The notes below the pieces were generated by a model. The model saw only the letters and a program-made list of their open reading frames with translations, ran no database searches and had not been told where the DNA came from. Positions 1 through 12,180 of a stretch of DNA of 64,000 nt are shown piece after piece. The stretch is taken from assembly GCA_036365515.1 (NCBI GenBank), contig CM070877.1, forward strand, positions 16,138,201-16,202,200, read 5' to 3'. The translations under genes and the position numbers were made by a program. The stretch is from Torymus aiolomorphi. Its lineage: Eukaryota > Arthropoda > Insecta > Hymenoptera > Torymidae. The first letter of the stretch is position 1; the number at the start of each line of letters is the position of its first letter.

Positions 1-1929
1 GCGACGACTCCATTCGAAAAACGGCTGGCCTAATAAGCGGTAAGCAATAACAGTTTAGCGCGTAAGCCGGTGTGTCGGACCATCCGCGTGGCAACGCTAC
101 TCCCTTTCTCTCGCGCAGTGGTACGACTCTGGCTGTAGGGCGCCTAGATTACACGCGCGCGGAGAATTGCAAGTCGGTCCTTGCCGCCGTTAATTGCCGT
201 CTTTGTTGCCGTGGAGATTTGTCGGCTTGGCCGAGGTATGGAACATTCGAGGTACAGGCAGTGGAGAAGGAGAGCAAGTGGGAAATGAGATCCTTTTATC
301 AAAATTTCATTATCGCTCACGCGAGATCGATTTTCGATCGCGTAAGTTTCGGACGTTTGGCCGATCTCGATGGGTTTTTGACAGAGACATTAAATGAATT
401 GATAGTAATATTCTTTAAAGTAAAATATGGTAGCAGCTTCAATAAAATTTCATGTAATAATATTATACGTTACGTCGATATTAATATTTCATTTTATTAT
501 TTTTTTTACATTAATTCGATGGAGCTTTATTTCATTGAAAGTTATAAAATATGAAATAAGAGTGGAGTCAAAGCCAGAAGACAGTTAATTAAAAGGCACA
601 TATTTATGCCCTTTTCAAACGCTCGGTTCACTGCTTTATCGATTAAAATGCGCACTGTGCAATTATGCACAATGAAATAAAGCGTAATTGCTGCTGTCGA
701 TGCGTTTTTAAGAGTTTTCAAAGGTATGCCTACAATCGGTAATTTCATATTCGATAGATTAAAGGTTACAGTGAGAATTGAATTTATATGAGAAAATAAA
801 AATAGTTAAATAAATTAATTTATGAGCCTTTTCTAAAACAATTTCTAAAAAAAAGAGAAAAAGACAACTAGCCCCAACTCTTCAACCAAAACCAGGCACA
901 AAATAATCGTCCATGCTCACTCGCAATCCACCAATCGGGAAAATTCTTGCAAACCGTCTTCCATTTTCCGAAAAAATTCTCTTCGCCGCTAGAAACATAC
1001 GTGCGCACATAGACACACAGCCAATTTCCTCTCGTCATATTTGCCGTAGTAACCGGAGACGACGTCGGTGGCGACGACACGTCTGCATCTGAATCAAATG
1101 CCGAGAGCGAGAGTCGTTACGTTCGACAAACAGTTCGCGTTACAGTTGCGCAAGCGCAAATCGCGGATGTCCGCACATATGTATGGACAGAGGGAGAGGG
1201 AGGGAGAGATGAAAGGTGAGTATTTTGCTCTGCATGAGGTTTTTTTGATATTGTTGGAATGTAATTGTTGAAAAAAGGATTAGGATAAATACGTAGAGTT
1301 GAAAGGAAAAGTTAAAAGTAGCGTGGAGTTTGGGGAAGTACGTGGATTTAATTTATCAATGAGATGAACGTATGTAGGCCAAAGGAATTATAAAGTTAAG
1401 TTCTCTCTTTGGGATCAAAGTCAAGACCTGATAGTTTTAAAAAGATATTGTCGGAAATTTGAATGATGTGATAAATTCTACTATTCCAATACCTTGCTAC
1501 TCACAACAATTTCTTTTTTTAATTTATAGAAGTCAAAATAATTTTAGAAACTTCAATTAGCACAATTTAGGATAAGCTAATGACAACTGGTTAAAAGCAA
1601 CATTTACCAAATTTGAATTTCTGTCATAGCTAAAATAGATTGTAGCACAATAGAGACACCTAAATAAATGATTTATCCTGTCGATCGGTCTTTTAACTTT
1701 GTTAACAACTACACAATCCCTTATCAGATCTCCATCAAATCAAAGGGACGTCTTTTATCAAAGGATCGTCCCATATACACACAAACAAGCCAACACAATC
1801 AGCGCAGCATAAACAATCCCAAAAGTGTCGATTCCCAAAGCAAAGCACGCACTTCCCTCAACCCATCCCAGCCCTCTCGTGCACATCAAGCCGAACCCGG
1901 CGCGCGCACCTGTGTGTGTTTCAAAGCAG
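1..1929. other. Unassigned flank, no supported gene
   Basis: The first about 360 bases are fairly GC-rich and hold a frame open from 72 to 554, but it has no recognisable domain, starts at a GTG and runs out into AT-rich sequence. The rest is AT-rich with no repeat structure that I can see. A second moderately GC-rich patch lies at about 880-1210. Nothing here can be called a gene from sequence alone. Confidence 0.4.
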
Positions 1930-2215
1930 TCGAGGGTTTGCTCCCTTCTCTCTCTCACTCCTAGACTTGCATAAATAACCCAGCCGGGCGCAAGACTCGA
2001 GAGTTCGCCTGCGGCAGCGTTGGCAGATCGATCGCTCGCTCGCTCGCTCACTCGCAAACAGTCAGTTAATTTTCGGTGGATCAACGCTCCCTCCATCTCT
2101 CCTACACCGAGTCGTGGACTTTGATCGAGCGATAAACGGACCGACGTCCCGTCACGCAAGAGAGAGGGAGGTGAGAGAGAGGAACCTGGCCCGCGTGCGC
2201 GCGCCAATTAACGTC
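1930..2215 (+). promoter_or_regulatory. Candidate promoter and first-exon island
   Basis: A GC-rich island in AT-rich surroundings. It has a CT-rich (GAGA-type) tract at about 1945-1960, a TATA-like ATAAATA at 1971-1977, an arthropod Inr-like TCAGTT at 2062-2067, and a possible splice donor GAG|GTGAGA near 2170. This order is compatible with a core promoter followed by an untranslated first exon. The elements are short and could occur by chance, and no downstream coding exon was recognised. Confidence 0.25.
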
Positions 2216-2504
2216 CTTAATCTCGTTGTTTAGATCGATTACGCGAGACGGCGCTGGGGACAGAGGGCGCTCGTGTATATAGCTCTTGTTGTTGTGGCAC
2301 TGGAGTGGATCGAGGAAATGGATAGTGACGCCGGGCAGGAAGTTTCATAGCGGCTGCCGGCGTATAGAGCCCGTGATTTATGCCGACGCGGTAGCGGGGC
2401 AAGTGTACCAATTACCTTCCGAGTATACCGAGTCGTTTTGTTTCGTTTCGCTGGCTGGTTGGCTGGCTGGCTGAAGCGAGCGGGAAATAAACTTCGAGAA
2501 GTGG

Positions 2505-2507
<3 letters not shown>

Positions 2508-2549
<42 letters not shown>
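2508..2549. repeat. (GA)n microsatellite
   Basis: An uninterrupted GA repeat of 42 bases, followed by further GA-rich sequence at about 2660-2705. Confidence 0.95.
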
Positions 2550-2551
<2 letters not shown>

Positions 2552-4494
2552 GGTCTGCAGAAACTTGCTGTGGACTTAGCGAAAGGGGAGGAGGAGAGGC
2601 CGGATTAATTTTTCAGATTCGCTGAATAGACTTTGGACGGGTCGTTGTTCTCCTTCTTAGTTTCTAAGAAGAAGAAGAGAGAATGAGGGGAGAGAGAGAG
2701 AGAGATTGAACGAGAAGTTTGAAGGAGGAATCACTTTTCGTCTCGTTTGCAGTTGGTAGTTTTAGAGGGAATGAGATAAATGTTTTTGATGTGATATATA
2801 CTCTTTAAATTGCTCTGTGAACATTTGATAAGTTATCGTTATTTGTTGTATTTGAAATTTGGGAGTTTGACTTTGAGATGACTTCAATTGTATGTTGATA
2901 TAAATTATCCTTTTAATGGGTGGATAACTTATCGAAATAAAGCCATCGTAAACCATATCTTTGTGTCGGAATAACTTGAATTATGTGGACAGAATTAGTT
3001 CTACAACAAGAGCGAAATAGGTTTATAGTACTTTATATCAAAGAACATAAATTACAAATATTACTACTACTGTAGAGATCTGCAACAGAGCTATCAGTTT
3101 ATAACTAGATGATTCACCTGTGCTTTTATAAAATATGCAAGCTTTGAAACTATAAATTCAAACGATTTGATCCCATTCAAATCCAACCCTACAAACGATG
3201 GAAATACGACGTTAGTTTAACAAACTACATACACTACTGCACCAATCGCTCACTTGCGTCATCTCAAACGAAAATCCACCACCGATTTCCCATGAATCGA
3301 AACTTTACAACGTGACCCTTCCAGCTCAACTCCTGCACGCTCGCACACGGCGGTTAATTCACGCGTTGTTAATCATGCAGATTACATACAACATCCCGAG
3401 TCAAACTCTATCGACGCCATCGCCGTCGACGTCGTCGCTCTTCCGCGCATTCTCTCGGATCGAGGACACGACATCGACGCCGACGACGACGGCGGCTACT
3501 CAACTTGCTGATAAACTCGAACAGCGCACGCCGACGGTGGTGTCCCAGCACCTTGCACACTGAGCTGCGCCCGATAATGGATTCCTTGTGATTGCCGACG
3601 CTCGAGCGCCCGTAATTGGAATTGATGCGTCCTGGCCTTTCGTCCGATTGCCAGCAAGCGAGCGAGCAAGGCAGCCGGACGTCGAGCTATTGGGTTAACT
3701 CTGGTCTTTGGTAGGACCGAGCGATGGATGAAAAGGGTCACAACACGCCATGCCGATGCGCATTTTGGGGGTGTGCTCTCGTGTTCGAGAGCTGGCCAAG
3801 CACGAGAGTCGATCAACGTCTGTTTGACGCTTTGATAGCGCTTCGATGATCTTATATTGCGATTTCGGTGAGATGGGATGGGAATGAATGGTTGGGATCG
3901 AAGTGTTATGATGACTCTTGTCAAGCAACAGGATGAGAGTGCATTGAAAGGGTCGCTCAAAAACCATATGAAATGGTGATGTTGAAAGGCAGAATTTTGT
4001 AGGATATAGTGAAGCAAAGAGGAATGAGACTTTGTATACTGCAATAAGTCTGTGGAGAGCTTTGTTCCAAAATATCAATCAACAAGTGACATTTGCGTTA
4101 GGAGAATAATTAATTTCGAAAATAAGCCACGTAAGTCCAGGTTTATTGAATGGTTAATTTCAATCAACAAACTAGTATTAATATAAAAGAATTTCGAGGA
4201 TTAACCAAGTCACAAAGACGATACATGCCTTTGTTATAATAAAATAACACTCCCACAAGTTATAGATATGAAATTATAAAAGATCCCACACAAACTAATG
4301 CAATTCTCCCTGTAAAATTTATTCCTCGATCGAAATTCTCACGTCGACCGTGAGCATCAACTCCTCTCCGATTTTATTTACCACATGTTATCATACGTAA
4401 TATTCTTGCCTCTTCTTTTTTACGATACTTACTTTTTCCCCTTTATTTCTCTCCACTATACATTCTCCTGTCTCCCTCTCTCTCCCTCTCTCCT

Positions 4495-4506
<12 letters not shown>
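2550..4506. other. Unassigned AT-rich DNA with one GC-rich patch
   Basis: Mostly AT-rich. A GC-richer patch at about 3300-3800 contains many CGACG-type words and open frames on both strands (longest 182 codons, minus, 3496-4044). None shows a domain, a codon pattern or a convincing start, so I treat it as noncoding. Confidence 0.4.

Positions 4507-4569
<63 letters not shown>
4507..4569. repeat. (CT)n microsatellite
   Basis: Pure CT repeat of about 63 bases inside a longer pyrimidine-rich tract (about 4450-4590). Confidence 0.95.
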
Positions 4570-4572
<3 letters not shown>

Positions 4573-5025
4573 TTCTCCCTCCTATACTCTCGGTTTCGCC
4601 GGTATCACCGACGACTATTGCAGTTCACCGGAATTGTTCGCTCGCCGGCGGTAGCGAGAATCTCGGGGAGAAATATCGGTCGTCGAGACGACGATATTCG
4701 CGTTCGCGAGAATTCGAGCACGAAGATACTTTGTCCGTCGATGCTGGGTCGAGGTCTTTGATGGAAATCTTGTTACTACGGTGGTTAATTGCTTGGATAA
4801 ATTTTGGTTATGAATTGAAGAATGGTTATTCTTAATGTAGTGGTTTCATGGAGATATTTTTTAGAACAATAAATGGATGATATAAGGAATAAATTTTGAA
4901 TAAAATGCTATAACACGATGCTGCAGTTATACTAGAAATTCATAAATAACGCCATGAAATATTTTACATCAAGAAAGATACATAGAATATTATTAAAAAT
5001 ATTACTTATGTCGACTGCAACTTAC
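4570..5025. other. Unassigned DNA
   Basis: A short GC-rich stretch (about 4590-4760) followed by AT-rich sequence. No gene or element is visible until the MITE at 5026. Confidence 0.4.
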
Positions 5026-5280
5026 TATCAACTGATGAGAATTTTTCCATCGGTCTTACAGTCTTATAAATTAAAGGGCAATTGGGCAATTTGGTGGTGG
5101 GGGGCAGTCAGATAGTCCTTTGCTAATAAAGTTTTTTTTTTCCAGGTTTTAATTAAATTTTTATTTCAGATTCTGCGGGGGTGGTTATAAACAAGGGCAA
5201 TCTGACTGCCATAAATATTAATTATTTTAATTTAATTTATAAGACTGTAAGACCGATGGAAAAATTCTCATCAGTTGATA
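5026..5280. mobile_element. MITE with about 50-bp terminal inverted repeats
   Basis: The left end starts TATCAACTGATGAGAATTTT at 5026, and its reverse complement ends at 5280. The two ends match over about 50 bases, through the words CGGTCTTACAGTCTTATAAA. The 255-bp body has no coding potential; it contains a second weaker inverted pair (GGGCA/GTCAGAT words). The word GATACATAGAATATTA occurs at the left flank (4977-4992) and again at 5277-5292, overlapping the right end, so the exact target duplication is uncertain. Confidence 0.8.
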
Positions 5281-5349
5281 CATAGAATATTAATTATTAA
5301 ACATACATTTGATATTTAGCATTTTAATAAGATTTTTAGTTTTTATAAA

Positions 5350-5785
5350 GGGGGGGGGGGGGTCCAAAGTTTAGACGACTCATTTGAAAATTGAAGTCAA
5401 CTATAGACGTGCTCGGTTTCGATATAAGCTACTGACAGATTGTGCAAAATTTCGAAATTTTAAATTACGAAAATCATATTTTCGAATCTAACAATTCACC
5501 TACTGTCCAAAACATCGAATTTCATCAATACAATTTCAAAGCAAATATAACTTGTTTCTAATGATTTATTTCGAAATATGTTTATTGTATCCCTATTAAA
5601 ATTCTATTAATGAAATTCGATGTTCTGGACAGTAGGTGAATTGTTACATTCGAAAATATAATTTTCGTAATTTAGACTTTCGAAATTTTGCACAATCTGC
5701 AGTAGCTTATATCGAAACCGAGCACGTCTATAGTTAACTTCAATTTTCAAGTGAGTCGTCTAAACTTTGGACCCCCCCCCCCCCC
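5350..5785. mobile_element. Foldback element bounded by poly-G and poly-C
   Basis: Two arms of about 190 bases in inverted orientation. The left arm begins with 13 G (5350-5362) then TCCAAAGTTTAGACGACT; the right arm ends AGTCGTCTAAACTTTGGA then 14 C (5772-5785). The arms share long words such as ATTCACCTACTGTCC and AGCACGTCTATAGTTAAC with small differences. A short AT-rich loop lies at about 5535-5600. There is no coding potential. No clear target-site duplication was found. Confidence 0.8.
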
Positions 5786-5796
5786 TAGTGTAACGC

Positions 5797-7825
5797 TTAA
5801 GGCGGTCTTACACCTAAAAATTTTGAAAAAATCAAATTTTTTTTTATTGAATTTTTTAATTATATATGTTATTCTAAATCTAAAAAATCTGGGTTTGAAT
5901 AAAAAATTTAAAAAATTCAAAATGATATCGTTAAAAGATCTTACTATCTTTAAAATAACGAAAACATAAATTTTCCTTTTTTTGGCCTTTTCTATAGGTT
6001 TCTGATATATATAAAATATAGGAACACGTTTACTTGTATGTGTTTTAAAATATCAAAAAACTTTATTTAAGACTTATTAGTATAAGAATTGTAAAAAGAA
6101 TAATTAAATTTACATACAGGGTTTATTATAAAAATAATATCAATATATTCTGGAATTTAAAATACAGTGGAATCGTCTTTTGAGTTGTGACAATTTTGCA
6201 CTTCTGTTCTAGTAAAGTGACCATTCCGTTACCGAAATTTGACAGTAAGTTACTATATTATTAATACTCACTTTTCTATACCATGGAATAAAACTATAAT
6301 ACCATAGTGTCAACAGAGTTGCAGAGCTGACCACTCAAAATCTCAAATAAGCCAAGATACATAACCATGTGATTTCAACAGTTTGTTTTGCAGAGTTTTT
6401 GCTTTCTGATGAAGAAAGATTTTTTTTCATAGTGCTTGGTTATTTGAATTCATAAGTGAATTTAGGACTAAAAATGTATTGTGTATGTGAAGATATCTGT
6501 CTGAAAAGTGTAAGTGTAATTATAATACAAGCGTACAGTGACAGTTTCAGTTTCAGCGTACGGTTTCAGTTCAATGCTGTATGAAAATTAATACTGAAAA
6601 ACATGTGCATTGGCAAGATTGAATTAAGTATTTTAAAGGAGAGGCAGTAAAAATTTTCAGCCGATAAAAATAAATGCATCTTCTTTCTAAGAAAGATGAA
6701 AGTTAGATAATTAAGTCTAACTCACTATAGGATTTATAATTCAATTCAAAAGATTTGTGAATTGTAATAAGTGTCTAGATGTATCGATATACTTAAAAGC
6801 AACAAAGCCCCTTCACACAAGTATACAGGCTTAAATTCAAGATATATTTTATGTTCAAGATGTGTAATCAAGGGAAAATTTTAAAAATGGGCTTAGCGGC
6901 TTTTACGTACTACTGTACTTAGGTCTATAACAGTGATGGCTTCTAAAGTTTCGAGTTGGATGAGTAGGATTTCATATTTCATAAGACCTGGTGCATATTC
7001 TACAGTTATCTTAGTATTATAAATAATAATCTAACTCAGTACAATGTGTTAAAAAGTGATTCAACAGTGGATGAATCAAAAGTACAAAAGAAGGGCAGAT
7101 TGAGCAGTAGTTTTTAATGGAATGAATGCTGCTGACTTAGCAGTATCCATGCAAGGTGCCAGAGCTTCTGTTGTAACCATTTTATATGGGAGAACAGATA
7201 ACAGATATACAGGAAAGTGAGTTTCAAGAAGGAAAAGAATGGGGATCAAATGGCTGATTATTTTTGGAGCTTTATGGTATTTTTGTTTGCAGGCTTATTT
7301 CTCAAAATGTCATTTTCTAAAGTTTGGCGTTATTTTTAAAAAAAGCTAGTTCATGGATTTGCATGGGAGAAGGCCTGAATTACTTGAAATGCATTGAACT
7401 ATGGAAAGAAGAGTTGGAAATATTAAAAAAAAATTTTAAATAATCTTAAAATGTTAAAAACCACTTTTAATTACTTAATTTTAAGAATTTTTGTGATTTT
7501 TTATGATTTTTAGCATTTTAAGATGATTGAAAATTTTTTTTCAATATTTTCAACTCTTCTTGCTATAGTTTGAAAAATTTCAAGTAATTCAGGCCCTCTC
7601 CCATGCAAATCCATGAACTAGCTTTTTTAAAAAATGACGCCAAATGAAAAAAATTGAAAATGCTATATCTCTGAGTAAAATTGATCTACAGATTAAGTCT
7701 TGGGCCATTTTGTCAGAAATAGAGTATATTTATAGGATGTATACTTTATATTGTTTAAACAACATTTTTCTCTTTTTTATAGCTAATTTTGGTCTCAGAA
7801 GCCACTAGGTGTAAGACCGCCTTAA
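5797..7825. mobile_element. TTAA-flanked DNA transposon, copy E1
   Basis: TTAA at 5797-5800 and 7822-7825 flanks a 2,021-bp element. The terminal inverted repeat is GGCGGTCTTACACCTA at the left end, with its exact complement at the right end. A TTAA duplication is the signature of the piggyBac superfamily, though Kolobok elements also use TTAA. No transposase is encoded, so this looks non-autonomous or decayed. About 7150-7250 holds a coding-like relic shared with E3 and E4, and 7326-7641 is a large hairpin. The other copies are at 36453-38847 (E2, inverted), 47697-50796 (E3, diverged) and 52265-54310 (E4); a fragment (E5) lies at 11437-11586. Confidence 0.85.
7326..7641. repeat. Internal hairpin of E1
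   Basis: An inverted repeat of about 316 bases. The left arm holds GGCGTTATTTTTAAAAAAAG, CATGGGAGAAGGCCTGAATT and AGAGTTGGAAATATT. The right arm holds their complements in reverse order, ending ATGACGCC. The same structure sits at the equivalent place in E2, E3 and E4 with different sequence. Confidence 0.85.
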
Positions 7826-9300
7826 TGAATCAACTAACTAAATTTCACTAAATCGAATTGCCCCTGACGTCAAAGGCTTCGATCACCATCCCTTATTGGA
7901 ATTCGAAATTCATGCGACTACATCGGGTGAAATTCCTCGAAAAATTATAAAAGATTTCTGCGCACTCAACTCCTCTACAACTTTTAAATTTAAAAAAATC
8001 TTTATCCAGTGCGTTGGGACTCATCTCGAAACGAAGTTAATCACAAGTCACGAAGGGTCTTGAATGCGGCAAATTCGATTCTCGAACTCTCTCATGCCTG
8101 AAGCTCGACACTCTTCGTCGAACTCGCATTCCTTCGACTTTTCCTCGATCGCCTTATTGGATCATCCGAGCGCCACCGTCGCGTCAGAAATTCGTCCCCG
8201 TGAGAGTGAGAGAGCGAGCGAGAGGTCGTTTCGATTCTATTTTGCTTTTTGCGACTCCTTAGAGAGGCACACGCGCCTTTGCGTTTCGAGTTTCGTAAGT
8301 GCGCGAGGTGGGGGACGGCGAGAAGAAGGCGGAAAGTTAAAGGTGACTGCTGCAGAATTTTTCGCGCTTCACAAGTTTTATGCGAAAAATTGCATTTTCA
8401 AAATGTCGCAAGAATTTACAACGGGAATTCGTATCGAAATTTCCCATAAATTGGATTTTTTATTGAAATGTCTGCAGTTGCTAACTTGTTTGTAAAAACA
8501 TTTAAGGTGGCATTTTATTGAAAGGTTTGATTTATCGATAGCAACGTCGTTTCTCTTTTTTAAATTATTATTTAAGCAACATTATTTTTCTAACAAACAT
8601 AGATCATTGGTTTAAAAATAAATAAGTTTTGAAGTTATATTGACAAAATATCATATTTAAGAAGACATCTTATCTATCATGACACAAAAATCCATTTTTC
8701 TAAAATTTTAAAAGAAATCAATTTCCTAATAACGAGATTTTAAAATGCCGATAAGACGGGTTTCTCTGAAGAAATCAAATTATCTTCATTACTACCTTTT
8801 TAAAACCCATCTTGCTATTTCTTCACCATTGGACCATTCTTAAGGAAATGTCCCTATTTGGTAGACTGTGTCCTCAACTTTCGCGCTTTCTCACTCGAGC
8901 CGGGACAAGCTATTAGTTTTACACGCGCGCTAATAAGATTATTCCCCCTCTGGGTAATCCTCAAAAGGGAGATTTCTTGTGACAGCGTTGGTGTCAGAAA
9001 TCGCTCGTTCTTTCTAAGCCTTTCAACGGCGGATCGCAATTACAACATTGCCCGAGAATTTTACCACCACTACTACGTGACATGCAACGAGGCTCCCTCC
9101 GATACTCGATCGACGTCCAAGGAGATCGAATATCCCAGCGGCAGCGTCGACGGGCATCTGCAGGAAATTGAGAGCCGGGAAACTAATATAGACTTGGCTA
9201 ATCACAAACTTGGGCTGTAACAAGCCGAAACAGGTCGGATTCCTTTCCATGCTGATGTTTTTCGCGCGGCGAGAGTATCGGTTACGTGCCCATTAGCAGG
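7826..9300. other. Unassigned DNA with two GC-rich islands
   Basis: Islands at about 8060-8350 and 8860-9260 stand out from AT-rich DNA. The first contains TTTCGTAAGTGCG, which resembles a splice donor. Open frames of 120-143 codons exist but have no domains. They may be untranslated exons or conserved regulatory DNA; the sequence alone does not decide. Confidence 0.3.
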
Positions 9301-10449
9301 TGACGGAACTTACAGATTGGGCCATTTTTAAGAATATATTTTATTTGTGATCGTGTATGATTCTGAAAGACTTTAAAATAATTTCAATGTTCTAAAAAAA
9401 TTCAAAAATTCTGTGCTTGATATTGTAAACATTCTTTTTGTATTTAAAAATTTATAAAACTCGATCACAGTTATCACATTATATTCGTAATAATAACTTT
9501 CCATTGACTCTAATTTATTTTATGAAATATTCATTGTATATTGATGTATGCACGTATTAATTTAATTTGATTTAAAATCATTTAGTTTTGTAGTTTGTGT
9601 CATTTGTGAAGGTGTATATTATAGATTAGATTTTAAAAGACTAAAGAATGGAAAATATTTGACTATCGTACTAGTCATCTGTCCTCTCCATAGTGACCTA
9701 ACCTCAAAACATAGGGAAAATATGTTGAACAATACAGCAAGACAAATTATTGCTCAAATAAAACTAAATGAACAAGAAAAACTGCAAGAAAGTATTCTAA
9801 GTAACATTGCCGATTCAGTTGTAGACAAAAATTTGGAAAGACTGACAATTGTAGGAAAAGAAGAGGATGACTACACAAATTTACAAGGAAATCTTATATT
9901 ATACAAAGATTTGGTAAATGAAATGAGAGATAAAAATAGTTTACTACAAGAACTTTTTGATAAAACTAAAAATGAATTAAAGCAAATTAAAGAAAAAAGA
10001 CCTATTAAATACACTGATAGAAGTATTCATTTATTGTAACCCACGTGACCTTAACTATTAAGCCACCGGCGTTTGAAATTTCGACAAATGAATATTCCTT
10101 TACTATTAATCCACGTGGATTAATATCTAATAACGTGGTGTATTAACAGTTATAGTGAGTAGTGTATCCGTCACTGCACACATAACCTTCAGAACAGCGT
10201 GCAGAGATGCGAGGAGAGATCGCCATAAACACATACATAACACACACACACACACCCATATTATATGCGCACAATAACCGCGGGTCCGCGGCGACGCACA
10301 CTGGGGCCATACGGATTTTTTGGTTCAAAACCACCTAGAGGTCGCAATTCTCAACGGAATCTCAAAATTTTTGCTTAGGAACATTCGTTATCAAATATCG
10401 AAGAGCCCTACGAAGCCTGATTTTCCAAAAAATTAACCTATAAATCTAA

Positions 10450-11270
10450 CCCTATTAAAAATAATCACGTGAGTATTCACGTGAGTACTCACGTGAATAC
10501 TCACGTGAGTTTTTCGACCATGTTCTCACGTGAGTACTCACGTGAGTACTCACGTGAGAAGTAAAAAAAATGGTTTAAAAAAAATTAGTAATCAATGTTT
10601 TTTTTACTAAACTATTACATAAATATTTTAACTTTAATTTTTGCATATACCTTTCAATCCTTAAATAGTATAGGAATATATCAAACGCGAGGCAAGCCTC
10701 GTAATTACAACTCTTTTAAAAGAGTCGCGGTATTGACTAAGTCTTATGGCTTTATGTATTCTCACCGGTGTTCATGTGCCTATGGAAATCGAGAAAGGGG
10801 TTGCCGCCTGGCGGTTAAAAGAGTTACTAGACGTGGAGTTCAGACGGTTCCTATCAGTTCCGCCGGTGACCGCCAGGCGGCAACCCCTTTCTCGATTTCC
10901 ATAGGCAAATAAACACCGGCGAGAATACATAAAGCCATAAGACTTAGTCAATATCGCGACTCTTTTAAAAGAGTTGTAATTACGAGGCTTGCCTCGCTTT
11001 TGATATCTCCCTATACTATTTAAAGATTGAAAGGTATACGCAAAAATTAAAGTTAAAATATTTATGTAATAGTTCAGTAAAAAAAAAATTGATTACTAAT
11101 TTTTTTTAAACTATTTTTTTCACTTCTCACGTGAGTACTCACGTGAGTACTCACGTGAGAATATGGTCGAAAACCTCACGTGAGAGCTCGCGTGAGAACT
11201 CATGTGAGCTCTCACATGAGTAGTCACGTGAGTACTCACGTGAGTACTCACGTGATTATTTTTAATAGGG
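10450..11270. mobile_element. Foldback element with arrays of CACGTG
   Basis: Two arms of about 370-400 bases (10450-10815 and 10869-11270) in inverted orientation with a 53-bp loop. The ends are CCCTATTAAAAATAATCACG and its complement. Both arms carry clusters of the 12-bp unit CACGTGAGTACT; I count seven exact CACGTG hexamers in each arm, plus variants (CGCGTG, CATGTG, CACATG) on the right. Inside the arms lie words such as GAGGCAAGCCTCGTAATTAC and GGTTGCCGCCTGGCGG. No protein is encoded. Confidence 0.85.
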
Positions 11271-11436
11271 AAGGAGTCATATAATCCTATCACATCAACC
11301 AATCAATTCAATTTTAAATCCCAAAAATTCGATAAACCTTTAATTTGTAAGCCCTTTACTCGTGAACTCTTGACCTTTGATCCAGTAAGCCATGCACTCA
11401 TAAACTCTAAACCTATAACCCCTAACCTCATAAGTC

Positions 11437-11586
11437 TTAAGGGGGTCTTACACCTAGTGGCTTCTGAGGCCAAAATCAGCTATAAACAAGAGAAAAATGT
11501 TATTTAAACCACATACAATGTATATCCTAAAAATATACACTATTTCTGACAGAATGGCCCAAGACTTAATCTGTAGACCAATTTTA
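11437..11586. mobile_element. Truncated end of the TTAA family (E5)
   Basis: TTAA at 11437-11440, then GGGGGTCTTACACCTAGTGG and about 130 bases that match the right end of E1 in inverted orientation (CTTCTGAGGC, AGAATGGCCCAAGACTTAAT, CTGTAGACCAATTTTA). The match stops near 11586 and there is no partner end, so it is a deletion remnant. Confidence 0.8.
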
Positions 11587-11833
11587 TGAATCAAGGTTAA
11601 GAGAGCATGTGTCAAGGATTTATAAATTGAAGTTTTATAGCATTTTTGGGAATCACAAGTGTAAATTTTGGGGTTATAGGTTATAAATTAGGTTTATAGG
11701 TTCATATTTTCAAAATTAGGCTTCGTAGCGGTCTTTGGTATTTTGTCACAAAATTTCCTGTTTTTAAAATTTCAAATTCGGTTGAGAATTATGACCTCTA
11801 GGTGGTTTTGAACCTTTCGGCCCCAGTGTGCGA

Positions 11834-12180
11834 CGGCGACAACAACATAGAAAGGCGGTGCGCTCGCCTGTATAAGAAGACAGCGGTATAAGTACGCCGC
11901 ACAGCAGCGTGCCGTCTATGCAAGTTCGTGCGTGTTCGGCAGCTGAAAACACATGGACGGGCCGTCCTCTTCTTTCTCGCTGCTTGTCACTTCGTTTTTC
12001 AATGCCGAGCGCCGCGAAGAACATCGAACAAAGGTGATAAGCATGAGAGGAGAACGGGTATTGGCCGCCCATATGTTTTCGGGAGCTCAGTAGTCTACAC
12101 CGCGTTCTGCATTGCCGACAGAGCCAAGCCTTCTAAATCCTGCGAAAGTGTACGCAAAGGAAGATTCATTAACTATTAAG
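11834..12180 (+). promoter_or_regulatory. GC-rich promoter-like cargo in a transposon
   Basis: A GC-rich block, unlike the AT-rich ends of its host element, with two TATAAG words about 20 bases apart (near 11870 and 11887) and a downstream GC-rich stretch. It could be a captured host promoter or an old internal promoter of the element. No coding sequence is recognised. Confidence 0.25.

Larger units (their letters stand above)
10297..11829. mobile_element. Inverted-repeat element with CACACTGGGGCC end
   Basis: The left end ACACTGGGGCC is followed by GGTTCAAAACCACCTAGAGG. At the right end the same words appear inverted, ending GGCCCCAGTGT at 11829. The flanking word GCGACG occurs at 10291-10296 and 11830-11835, a possible 6-bp target duplication. 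Arms of about 100-150 bases are similar (CTCAAC, ACGAAGCCTNATTTT words). It encloses the E-box foldback and an E5 fragment. It has no transposase. Superfamily unknown. Confidence 0.65.

Noticed and set aside
72..554. Open frame of 160 codons
   Set aside because: No domain, GTG start, and its second half is ordinary AT-rich sequence.
3496..4044. Minus-strand frame of 182 codons
   Set aside because: Overlaps another minus frame, low-complexity composition, no domain.
11120..11302. Frame with STHV repeats
   Set aside because: Translation of the CACGTGAGTACT array in the foldback arm.
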